Part shown: positions 7,832-13,522 of the stretch, piece by piece | How positions within the stretch are numbered: position 1 is the stretch's first letter | Layout of the letters: every line of letters starts with the position of its first letter | NCBI GenBank assembly: GCA_964600645.1 | Contig: CAZRJL010000010.1 | Span: 1 to 23,047 of the forward strand | Reading direction: 5' to 3' | DNA from: UBA12151 sp964600645 | GTDB lineage: Bacteria > Patescibacteriota > Minisyncoccia > Moranbacterales > UBA9337 | Length of the DNA stretch: 23,047 nucleotides | Notes under the pieces: generated by a model | What the model was told of the DNA's origin: nothing | Seen by the model: only the letters and a program-made list of their open reading frames with translations | Database searches by the model: none | Made by a program: the position numbers and the translations under genes

Positions 7832-7860
7832 TTGACAAGAAATTATGATTTTGTTAGCTT
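7832..7860 (+). promoter_or_regulatory. Promoter of the tRNA pair
   Basis: Consensus -35 TTGACA (7832-7837), 17-nt spacer, then TAGCTT (7855-7860) as the -10, preceded by a TG extended -10 element (7852-7853). It lies about 34 nt upstream of the first tRNA and points towards both tRNAs. Confidence 0.7.
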
Positions 7861-7893
7861 AGTAGTACTTTATTGCAGTTCTTTTTTTTGGGT

Positions 7894-7969
7894 GGCCGGA
7901 TCGTCTAAATGGACTAGGACAGCGGATCTAAATCCGTAAATGGGGGTTCGAATCCCTTTCTGGTCGCCA
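7894..7969 (+). tRNA. tRNA gene, isotype unresolved (6-nt anticodon loop; Arg-TCT-like if one base is restored)
   Basis: Acceptor stem GGCCGGA (7894-7900) pairs with TCTGGTC (7959-7965), with discriminator G and encoded CCA. D stem GTCT/GGAC holds a GG-containing loop. T arm is GGGGG-TTCGAAT-CCCTT. The anticodon stem GCGGA (7922-7926)/TCCGT (7933-7937) leaves only six loop bases, TCTAAA. If T at 7927 is U33 the anticodon is CTA; if one T was lost, the loop was TTCTAAA with anticodon TCT (Arg), which would fit the discriminator G. A different acceptor register (GGTGGCC/GGTCGCC from 7891) is also possible but gives a worse position 8. The gene is real by its arms; its decoding is uncertain. Confidence 0.8.
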
Positions 7970-7981
7970 TTTCTTTTGTGA

Positions 7982-8055
7982 GCGGGAGTGCCTTAGTGGT
8001 AGAGGTTCAGCTCAAAGGGCTGATATCGTCGGTTCGATTCCGATCTCCCGCTCCA
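7982..8055 (+). tRNA. tRNA gene with glycine-type body and abnormal anticodon loop
   Basis: Acceptor GCGGGAG (7982-7988) pairs perfectly with CTCCCGC (8045-8051), with discriminator T and encoded CCA, as in bacterial tRNA-Gly (the U73 discriminator is also seen in tRNA-Cys). D arm is CCTT-AGTGGTA-GAGG, variable loop TATC, T arm GTCGG-TTCGATT-CCGAT. The anticodon stem TCAGC/GCTGA is perfect, but the 7-nt loop is TCAAAGG. Position 33 is C instead of the near-universal T, and the formal anticodon is AAA, which is neither Gly nor Cys. It starts 12 bases after the previous tRNA and shares its promoter and terminator. Confidence 0.78.
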
Positions 8056-8067
8056 TTTCTTTTTTAG

Positions 8068-8101
8068 AGCCGAAAATGTCGCACCATTTCGGCTTTTTTT
8101 A
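8068..8101 (+). terminator. Intrinsic terminator of the tRNA pair
   Basis: AGCCGAAA (8068-8075) pairs with TTTCGGCT (8087-8094), with a possible TG/CA extension past a bulged A, followed directly by a run of T. Confidence 0.88.
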
Positions 8102-8163
8102 TTTGAATTTTTATTGTATAAGTGTTAACATACTTAAATATTAGTATACTAAGATAAAACTAT

Positions 8164-8691
8164 ATGCAACGAAGAATATTTGTGGGGATTGATTTGCCTT
8201 CCCAGGTGAAAAAGCGATTGGCGGAGAAAATTGAAAAATGGAAAAGTTTGCCGATCAAATGGATAAAATCGGATAATTTTCACATCACCCTTTTGTTTTT
8301 GGGTTATCTGGAAGATGAAGATTTGAGCCGGGTTTGCGCGAGCGTGCGAGAGGCGACTGAAAATATCCAAGCTTTTGATATCGAACTTAACAAAATTGAA
8401 CTCGGTCCAACCAAGAGAGAAGATGCTCGGTTAGTTTNNNNNNNNNNTAAAAAACTTCAAGAAGATATCGAAAAATCTCTCAAATCTTTCAAAATAGACA
8501 AAAAGGAGTTTCGTCCACATGTAACACTTGGAAGAATTCGCAAAAACAAATGGCAGCTTTTGAAATCTTTTCCTGAAATTGAGGAAAATTTCAAAGTATC
8601 ATTGCCGATTGATAGCGTGAGCATTTTTGATAGTCGCTCCGAAGAAACCGCAGGAAAATTCATTGAGATCGAGTCCTGCCAATTGAAATGA
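8164..8691 (+). CDS. thpR: RNA 2',3'-cyclic phosphodiesterase (ThpR/LigT), with internal assembly gap
   Basis: About 175 residues in the 2H phosphoesterase superfamily. It hydrolyses RNA 2',3'-cyclic phosphate ends to 2'-phosphate and in vitro can join tRNA halves by a 2'-5' bond. The N-terminus RRIFVGIDLP is typical. The two catalytic H-x-T motifs are FHITLLFLG (H40, T42) and FRPHVTLGRI (H119, T121). Between them, the conserved strand beginning ARLV is broken by 10 N (8438-8447). Family members usually have several more residues here (starting W-A), so the placeholder probably under-represents the missing bases. It is the first gene of a plus-strand run and ends 7 bases before the next start. 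No SD before the ATG. Confidence 0.88.
   Translation: MQRRIFVGIDLPSQVKKRLAEKIEKWKSLPIKWIKSDNFHITLLFLGYLEDEDLSRVCASVREATENIQAFDIELNKIELGPTKREDARLVXXXXKKLQEDIEKSLKSFKIDKKEFRPHVTLGRIRKNKWQLLKSFPEIEENFKVSLPIDSVSIFDSRSEETAGKFIEIESCQLK
8438..8447. other. Assembly gap (10 N)
   Basis: Second gap of exactly 10 N, inside the thpR reading frame. Both gaps keep their frames open, but with fixed-size placeholders this carries little information about the true length. Confidence 0.95.
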
Positions 8692-8698
8692 CTTCGTT

Positions 8699-9412
8699 AT
8701 GAAAATCTTGGGAATTAAAATTGATAATTTTTCACGCGAGGAAATTTTGAAAAAAATTGAGGAATTTCTGGGCGAAGAAAAATTTCATCAAATTGCGACG
8801 GTAAATCCGGAGTTTGTTTTGGAAGCGCAGAAAAATGAAAAATTCAAAAATATAATAAACAACTGCGATTTGCGTGTGGCAGACGGAGTGGGAATATTTT
8901 TTGCGTTCCTCAGATTTGGAAAATGGCTCAAGTACCGTTTGACGGGAATTGAATTGATGGAAGATATTTTGCAAATTGCCGAAAAGAAAAATCTGAATAT
9001 TTTTTTGGTGTCTTGGATGGGAAGCTTGAGTACTTGGGAAGAAACTCGCGATGCAATTGCTAAGAAGTATCCGAAATTAAAAATTGACGGGGATAATATT
9101 GATTGTGAAAATACGTCTTACGTCTTACGTCTTACGTCTGATATTGTTTTTTGCAATTTCGGGGCGCCGAAACAAGAGCTTTTCCTGTACTCGCTAAAAA
9201 ATCAAAATAATGCTAAAATAAGGCTGGCAATGGGAGTAGGTGGTAGTTTTGACTACTTGACCGGAAAAACGTCCCGAGCGCCCAAATTTGTGCGAATTTT
9301 GGGACTAGAATGGCTCTGGCGTCTGGTTTTAGAGCCAAAATATCGCGCCAAGCGCATTTTCCGCGCTGTAATAATTTTTCCGATCAGAGTTCTGTTAAAT
9401 AGAATTAATTAA
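8699..9412 (+). CDS. WecG/TagA/CpsF-family (GT26) glycosyltransferase
   Basis: 237 residues, normal for GT26. The family transfers a sugar such as N-acetylmannosamine onto an undecaprenyl-diphosphate-linked GlcNAc on the cytoplasmic face of the membrane, in surface glycan synthesis. Signatures are TVNPEFV (34-40), VADGVGIFFA (60-69), RLTGIELM (80-87), FGAPKQE (154-160), GVGGSFDYLTGK (179-190) and RAPKFVRILGLEWLWRL (193-209), in the correct order. The basic C-terminus KYRAKRIFRAVIIFP suits a membrane-associated tail. Oddity: residues 138-147 are encoded by four perfect copies of a 7-bp repeat (9112-9139). A unit of 7 is not a multiple of 3, so copy-number change would frameshift the gene. The start ATG is 8 bases after the thpR stop codon. 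Confidence 0.9.
   Translation: MKILGIKIDNFSREEILKKIEEFLGEEKFHQIATVNPEFVLEAQKNEKFKNIINNCDLRVADGVGIFFAFLRFGKWLKYRLTGIELMEDILQIAEKKNLNIFLVSWMGSLSTWEETRDAIAKKYPKLKIDGDNIDCENTSYVLRLTSDIVFCNFGAPKQELFLYSLKNQNNAKIRLAMGVGGSFDYLTGKTSRAPKFVRILGLEWLWRLVLEPKYRAKRIFRAVIIFPIRVLLNRIN
9112..9139 (+). repeat. Perfect 4 x 7-bp tandem repeat (TACGTCT) inside the GT26 gene
   Basis: TACGTCT occurs four times head to tail without a mismatch. Because 7 is not divisible by 3, the four copies are read in shifting frames as T-S-Y-V-L-R-L-T-S, just before the strand leading to the FGAPKQE motif. Gain or loss of one unit would truncate the enzyme. Confidence 0.95.
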
Positions 9413-9428
9413 TTAAAACAAAAAAAAT

Positions 9429-9857
9429 ATGACGGACAAAGTAAAAATAATTCGTACTGTATATTTATATTTAGCGGCTTTAATCAGCTTGATTTTTGTG
9501 GCAATAGGATCCGGAACGATTTTGAATTCAGCATTGAAGTATAAGTTTTTTCCGGAAGCTGAGAAAAAGGGGTATTTTGAGTGCAATAATCAACCGCCGA
9601 TGTCTTCATACAGTGAAAAATCTGGTACGGAAAATTTGAAAAATTCCGAAGCGGCTACTGAAGATCAAAAGAAATTAATAGACAACTTGCTTAAGGATTA
9701 TGAAAATTGGAAAGAGAATAGCTATGGCGAAAAATGTATTGCTCCCGCCAGACAAAACAGGTTAGTGGATGCATTTACCATGCTTATTATTGCTTTGCCG
9801 ATATGTTTGATTCATTGGAAAATAATTAAAAAAGAAAAAGATAAGGATAATAAATAA
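9429..9857 (+). CDS. Small two-TM membrane protein, unknown function
   Basis: 142 residues. A hydrophobic helix sits at about residues 12-32 (LYLAALISLIFVAIGSGTI) and a second near the C-terminus (about 114-130, AFTMLIIALPICLIHW), followed by a lysine-rich tail (KIIKKEKDKDNK). Between them is a hydrophilic region of about 80 residues carrying two cysteines (in FECNN and GEKCIAP) that could form a disulfide if it is extracytoplasmic. By the positive-inside rule the K-rich tail is cytoplasmic. The N-terminal helix style (YLYLAALISL) is common among small uncharacterised CPR membrane proteins, but I do not recognise a family. It lies between the GT26 gene and gltX on the same strand, 8 bases before gltX, so it is probably co-transcribed. 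Confidence 0.65.
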   Translation: MTDKVKIIRTVYLYLAALISLIFVAIGSGTILNSALKYKFFPEAEKKGYFECNNQPPMSSYSEKSGTENLKNSEAATEDQKKLIDNLLKDYENWKENSYGEKCIAPARQNRLVDAFTMLIIALPICLIHWKIIKKEKDKDNK

Positions 9858-9865
9858 TTGAAAAT

Positions 9866-11419
9866 ATGAATTTGAATAAAAAAGAAATTAGGGTTCGGTT
9901 CGCTCCCTCACCAACGGGAGAGCTGCATATCGGAGGATTACGCACAGCACTCTCGAATTTTTTGTTCGCGCAAAAAAACGGGGGAACATTTATTCTTCGT
10001 ATTGAAGATACTGATCAAAAAAGATTGGTTGAAGGCGCGATGGAAAGAATATTGCAATCATTACAGTGGGCTGGCACTTTTCCTGATGAGGGCGTTGTTT
10101 TTGATGGGGATGAAAAAATAACCCAGAAAGGGAGTTACGGACCGTATATCCAATCGGAAAGAAAAGATATTTATCGAAAATATATTCAGCAATTGGTTGA
10201 TGAGGGCAAGGCGTATTATTGTTTTTGTGCTTCCGATCGATTGGAAAAAATGAGAGAAGAACAGATGAAAAATAAGCAGGCTCCGCAGTATGACCGGCAT
10301 TGCTTGAAACTTTCAAAAGAAGAAGTTGACGAACGACTGCGAAAAGGAGAAAGTTGCGTGGTGCGCTTTCGCATTCCGGAAGGAAAAACTGTTTTTGAGG
10401 ATTTGATTTTTGGAAAAGTCGAAGTAGAAAATAAAAATATCGATGATCAAATTTTACTCAAAGCCGATGGTTTCCCAACCTATCATTTAGCAGTGGTGGT
10501 GGATGATTATCTGATGAAAATTTCCCATGTTTTTCGCGGAACTGAATGGCTCCCCAGCACACCCAAACATATTTTGCTATATCAAGCTTTTGGCTGGGAG
10601 AAAGAAATACCGAAATTCGTGCATTTGGCAAATATTCTCAATAAGAGCAAGAAGAAGCTTTCTAAACGGGAAGGAAGTGTAAGTGTGGCGGATTTTCGCG
10701 CTCAAGGTTATCCAGCCTCGGCTCTGATAAATTTCATCGCGCTCCTAGGTTGGAATCCAAAAACCCAACAAGAAATATTTTCAATAGATGAATTGATTGA
10801 GCAATTTGATATTTCCAAAATGAATCGCGCCGGAGGAGTGTTTGATATGGATAGATTGAATTGGATCAGCTCTCAGCACATCAAAAAAATGCCGACAGAA
10901 GAAATTTATACGCAAGTGTTGCCGTTTTTGGCAGAGAAAGAATATTACAAAGCATGGAGCATGAAGAATGAAACATGGAGCAATGAAGAAAAAGAAAAAT
11001 ATATTAAAAAAATAATTACCGTTGAAAAAGATCGCCTGGAAAAATTCGATCAAGTAGGGGAGAATAATCAATTTTTCTTTTCTGATAAAATTGAAATTTC
11101 TTCCGATGAGTTGAGATGGAAAGATTCTTCCGATGGTGACATAAAAAACAATTTACAAAAAGCAATGGAAGTTTTTGAAAATATTTCAAAAGAAGAATGG
11201 GTATTTGAAAATATTGAGAAAAAATTATTGGACGTGGCAGATAAACCTGCCCGCAATGCTACGCATAGCGTTGCAGGCGGGCGCGGGGATTTGCTTTTTC
11301 CTCTTCGCGCGGCGCTCACCGGACAGAAAAAATCACCCTCACCCTTTGAAGTGGCGTGGGTTTTAGGAAAAGACGAATCAACTAAAAGAATCAGCTTGGC
11401 AATCAATAATCTTGCCTAG
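9866..11419 (+). CDS. gltX: Glutamyl-tRNA synthetase (class I), with repeat-derived insertions
   Basis: 517 residues. It attaches glutamate to tRNA-Glu (and to tRNA-Gln if non-discriminating) using ATP. The catalytic core has RFAPSPTGELHIGGLR with the HIGH motif as HIGG (21-24), RIEDTDQKR (45-53), FRGTEWLPSTPKH (223-235) and the KMSKS motif as KLSKR (264-268). The C-terminal anticodon-binding part ends with LFPLRAALTG, the family's 'PLR-x-ALTG' motif. Two stretches do not look like family sequence and coincide with repeats: about residues 363-376 (AWSMKNETWSNEE) and about 461-474 (ARNATHSVAGGRGD). Both keep the frame and lie on the alpha-helical C-terminal side, away from the active site. No SD. 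Confidence 0.96.
   Translation: MNLNKKEIRVRFAPSPTGELHIGGLRTALSNFLFAQKNGGTFILRIEDTDQKRLVEGAMERILQSLQWAGTFPDEGVVFDGDEKITQKGSYGPYIQSERKDIYRKYIQQLVDEGKAYYCFCASDRLEKMREEQMKNKQAPQYDRHCLKLSKEEVDERLRKGESCVVRFRIPEGKTVFEDLIFGKVEVENKNIDDQILLKADGFPTYHLAVVVDDYLMKISHVFRGTEWLPSTPKHILLYQAFGWEKEIPKFVHLANILNKSKKKLSKREGSVSVADFRAQGYPASALINFIALLGWNPKTQQEIFSIDELIEQFDISKMNRAGGVFDMDRLNWISSQHIKKMPTEEIYTQVLPFLAEKEYYKAWSMKNETWSNEEKEKYIKKIITVEKDRLEKFDQVGENNQFFFSDKIEISSDELRWKDSSDGDIKNNLQKAMEVFENISKEEWVFENIEKKLLDVADKPARNATHSVAGGRGDLLFPLRAALTGQKKSPSPFEVAWVLGKDESTKRISLAINNLA
10952..10990 (+). repeat. Dispersed repeat family copy embedded in gltX
   Basis: The 23 bases from 10952 match the intergenic segment 14874-14896 at 19 of 23 positions (both start GCATGGA, have ATGAAG in the middle and end AAAC). 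It is followed by a partial second unit (CATGGAGC at 10974-10981), giving a period of about 21. It is translated in frame within GltX. Confidence 0.7.
11246..11282 (+). repeat. GC-rich palindromic element embedded in gltX
   Basis: A 9-bp hairpin GCAATGCTA / TAGCGTTGC with loop CGCA (11253-11274), flanked by GCCC (11249-11252) and GGGC (11279-11282). Its GC content is far above that of the gene around it. The outer arm TTGCAGGCGGGC reappears as its complement GCCCGCCTGCAA in the gene-free region at about 13353-13364. It is translated in frame as part of ARNATHSVAGGRG. Confidence 0.75.
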
Positions 11420-11427
11420 GTCAGATA

Positions 11428-11436
11428 TGATATAAT
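11428..11436 (+). promoter_or_regulatory. Possible extended -10 promoter just upstream of the M23 peptidase gene
   Basis: TGA-TATAAT (11428-11436) fits an extended -10 element, directly after the gltX stop. No good -35 is visible, and the predicted start would lie only about 3 nt before the ATG at 11446, which would discard the weak SD (AGAGG). It may instead be chance AT-rich sequence. Confidence 0.35.
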
Positions 11437-11445
11437 AAGAGGAAT

Positions 11446-12657
11446 ATGAAAATAAAAACAAGAAAATTGCAAATTTTAGCAAGCGCTTTTTTGGGAGTGT
11501 TGATTTTTGGTTTGTATCTCTTTTTTGCAAATACTAAAATCGGGATGGCGGAAGAAATTTGCTCATCCATGGAGGACTGTGACAAAAAGAAAGAAGCGTA
11601 TGAAAAAATAATAGAATTGAAACAAAAACAACAGGCTACGCTGGGCGTGCAAATAAATGGAATAGTTGGGGAAATTCAAAATGTTGAAAGTAATATTTCA
11701 GAAAAGGAGCAGACTATCGAAGAAATCAATACTGGCGTCGAAGAACTTATCAGAAAAATAAGTCAGCAGGAAGATTTAATTAAGCTTCAAAAAAAAATAC
11801 TGGCAAGCTTGCTCCGAGTGTATTATGACTATGATCAGCGCAATGTTGTTTCTCTGCTTCTAAACAAAGAGGGCTTCTCAAATACAAGCAAAAATCAGGA
11901 TTATTTAACGCAAGCCAGCTCCAAAGTTAAGGATATTTTGTCTGATATCAAATCATTGAAAAATTCCACAGAAAATGACAAAAATAAGCTTGAAAAGGAC
12001 CGAGAAAAAATTATTTCCATCAAAAGCGAGTTAGAGGAAAAAAATTCTTATTTGGAAAAAGTGCGAGCGCAAAAAAGAAATCTTCTCGCGCAGGCTCAGG
12101 GTGATGAGCAAAAATACCAAGAACTTTTGAATATAATTGAAGATGAAATTTATGAATTGGAAGTAGGTAAGACCGCTAATCTTGACAATCTTCCTCCAGC
12201 CAAAGGCGGATATTTCGATTATCCTGTTGGATCTGTTCGTATCACTCAGGGATATGGAATGACATCCTACGCAAAAGCCGGAGCTTATGGTGGAAAACCG
12301 CACAACGGAGTGGATTTTGGAATTAGTTATAATAATATTTTTTCCGCGGAAGATGGAAAGGTTATTGCCAGTGGTGATAATGGAAAATATGCTTATGGAA
12401 AATGGATCGCTATTGATCATGGCGATGGGTTGGTTACGCTCTATGGTCATTTGAGTAAAAAATCCGCTTCCAAGGGAGATAAGGTAAAAAAGGGGAAGAA
12501 AATAGGTGTAAGCGGAAATACCGGATATTCGACTGGTCCGCATCTACATTTTTCCGTATTTGACGAAGAAACTTTTGGAGTTGTTGAATCAAAATATATC
12601 GACGGACTCTATATTCCAACAGGCGCTTCAGTAAATCCAATGAGATATTTAGATTAG
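11446..12657 (+). CDS. EnvC/NlpD-like murein hydrolase or activator, coiled coil plus M23 (LytM) domain
   Basis: 403 residues. An N-terminal signal anchor (about 10-28) leads to a long coiled coil (about 45-245, heptads rich in K, E, I and L), then a LytM domain (about 258-400). Zinc and catalytic residues are all present: H286 and D290 in PHNGVDF, H335 in LYGHLS, and H366 and H368 in GPHLHF. So unlike degenerate EnvC/NlpD it could cleave peptidoglycan cross-bridges itself. The architecture matches the EnvC group, which acts in daughter-cell separation outside the membrane. Two cysteines (39 and 45, ICSSMEDC) follow the anchor. A weak SD (AGAGG) precedes the ATG. It is last in the plus-strand run and no clear terminator follows. 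Confidence 0.92.
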   Translation: MKIKTRKLQILASAFLGVLIFGLYLFFANTKIGMAEEICSSMEDCDKKKEAYEKIIELKQKQQATLGVQINGIVGEIQNVESNISEKEQTIEEINTGVEELIRKISQQEDLIKLQKKILASLLRVYYDYDQRNVVSLLLNKEGFSNTSKNQDYLTQASSKVKDILSDIKSLKNSTENDKNKLEKDREKIISIKSELEEKNSYLEKVRAQKRNLLAQAQGDEQKYQELLNIIEDEIYELEVGKTANLDNLPPAKGGYFDYPVGSVRITQGYGMTSYAKAGAYGGKPHNGVDFGISYNNIFSAEDGKVIASGDNGKYAYGKWIAIDHGDGLVTLYGHLSKKSASKGDKVKKGKKIGVSGNTGYSTGPHLHFSVFDEETFGVVESKYIDGLYIPTGASVNPMRYLD

Positions 12658-12682
12658 GCTTATTTAATAACTTCTGTTTTTT

Positions 12683-12708
12683 GTGAGGAGTCCCTGACGA
12701 AGCAATCT
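12683..12708 (+). repeat. Dispersed repeat, copy 1
   Basis: GAGGAGTCCC-T-GACGAAGC followed by AATCT. It matches the copy at 13287-13310 with a single C/T difference over GAGGAGTCCCxGACGAAGC plus AATCT. This copy lacks the terminal CATTGC half. Confidence 0.8.
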
Positions 12709-12956
12709 ATATTTATTTTTTTTAAAAAAAATATAAAAAAATATCACAAATGAGTTGTGCGACATTTGATGTGAGGTACATCTACCTATCAAGAAGAGTA
12801 GTGAAAGTAAGCGACCTATTATGAAAAACAATAAATTTTGAATAATTGAAAAAGTGAAAGATGGTTCTTGTTAATTTTTTAAAAGTTTATTTGAAATCTG
12901 ATATGACGATATCCTCTCGCGTTATTATTCTGGAAATAACAATCCCTTGGTAAAGA

Positions 12957-12981
12957 TTTTTAATTTATAATAAATTAAAAA
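12957..12981. repeat. Perfect AT-only palindrome
   Basis: TTTTTAATTTA (12957-12967), loop TAA, TAAATTAAAAA (12971-12981): 11-bp perfect stem. It could serve as a bidirectional weak terminator after the M23 gene or simply extrude as a cruciform. Confidence 0.6.
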
Positions 12982-13036
12982 TTGATTTATAGTAAATGCG
13001 AATACTCTGAATGGAATATTTTTTACAAAAAACTGA

Positions 13037-13072
13037 TCCGCCCCTTGGCTACCTTCGGAGGAAGGGGGCGGG
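13037..13072. repeat. GC-rich hairpin
   Basis: CCGCCCCTT (from 13039) faces AAGGGGGCGG (ending about 13071), with a loop containing CTACCTTCGGAGG. It stands out strongly from the AT-rich surroundings. There is no T run on either side, so it is not a normal terminator; it is more likely part of a dispersed palindromic repeat. Confidence 0.55.
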
Positions 13073-13176
13073 AATCCAGAAATGTTATAAAATATTATTA
13101 TCAGATCCTCTGATTAAGTTAGGGATAACTACCGACAAGACATACTAACTCCCGTTGTGTAATTATAGGTAATGTC

Positions 13177-13218
13177 TTATAAGATACATTGTACGACGTT
13201 GTTAATATAGTAACCCAT
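13177..13218 (-). CDS. Very short frame (13 aa) with a strong SD, possible leader peptide
   Basis: On the minus strand, AGAGGAGGTG (13230-13221) precedes an ATG at 13218 encoding the 13 residues MGYYINNVVQCIL. A possible promoter lies upstream: ATGACA / 17 nt / TATTGT on the minus strand, with its -35 formed by the left end of the element at 13279. The SD is one of the strongest in the window, but 13 codons prove nothing. There is no recognisable gene directly downstream, so an attenuator role is unsupported. Confidence 0.2.
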   Translation of the reverse strand: MGYYINNVVQCIL

Positions 13219-13278
13219 ACCACCTCCTCTCTATTTATCTTTAAAAAAAACTACACAATAATATACATTTAACTGTAT

Positions 13279-13414
13279 GTCATTGCGAGGAGTCCCCGAC
13301 GAAGCAATCTCTTCCTTATATCATGAAACTCTTATCTCCGCCTTTGGAGGAGCCACGGTCGCCCGCCTGCAATGAGTTGCAAATTTGGACAGGTAGACAC
13401 TCCCTCGCAATGAC
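13279..13414. mobile_element. Putative MITE-like element with 12-bp terminal inverted repeats
   Basis: GTCATTGCGAGG (13279-13290) is exactly mirrored by CCTCGCAATGAC (13403-13414); the arms continue with AGT inside one end and ACT inside the other. Inside the left end is copy 2 of the GAGGAGTCCCxGACGAAGC repeat. Inside the right half is a nested palindrome, GCCCGCCTGCAA...TTGCAA, sharing its outer arm with the gltX insertion. It has no coding capacity, so it would be non-autonomous. No clear target-site duplication. Confidence 0.6.
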
Positions 13415-13429
13415 GGATAATAATATAGA

Positions 13430-13486
13430 AAAAATAAAAAAGGCTTCCCTTTAGTTTGGAGATTACTCCATCCATTCAGGAAGCCT
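13430..13486 (-). terminator. Terminator of the 13523-13744 small gene
   Basis: AGGCTTCC (13441-13448) pairs with GGAAGCCT (13479-13486). An inner hairpin TGGAG-atta-CTCCA (13457-13469) sits in the loop. Read on the minus strand, the stem is followed by a run of T (13440-13434). Confidence 0.82.
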
Positions 13487-13522
13487 ATGAAAATATATAT
13501 TTTATAGCCTCGGAAAAAACTA

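Larger units (their letters stand above)
12658..13440. other. Gene-poor, repeat-rich intergenic region
   Basis: About 780 bases without a convincing protein gene in any frame. It holds two copies of a GAGGAGTCCC-x-GACGAAGC repeat, an AT palindrome, a GC-rich hairpin, a 136-bp element with terminal inverted repeats, and a very short minus-strand frame with a strong SD. I looked for tmRNA, RNase P, SRP RNA and tRNA signatures and saw none. An unknown RNA cannot be excluded. Confidence 0.6.

Noticed and set aside
7922..7937. Amber-suppressor tRNA (anticodon CTA)
   Set aside because: It is possible by reading T7927 as U33, but the 6-nt loop equally fits loss of one T from an Arg(TCT) loop; no recoding of TAG is visible in the genes here.
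7894..8055. tRNA genes as attachment site of the recombinase module
   Set aside because: The module is more than 13 kb away and no tRNA fragment was seen near it.
9112..9139. CRISPR-like or regulatory array
   Set aside because: Seven-base head-to-tail repeats without spacers are a simple tandem repeat, not CRISPR.
12658..13440. tmRNA, RNase P or SRP RNA in the gene-free region
   Set aside because: None of the conserved cores or a tRNA-like end could be found; the region is explained mainly by repeats and hairpins.
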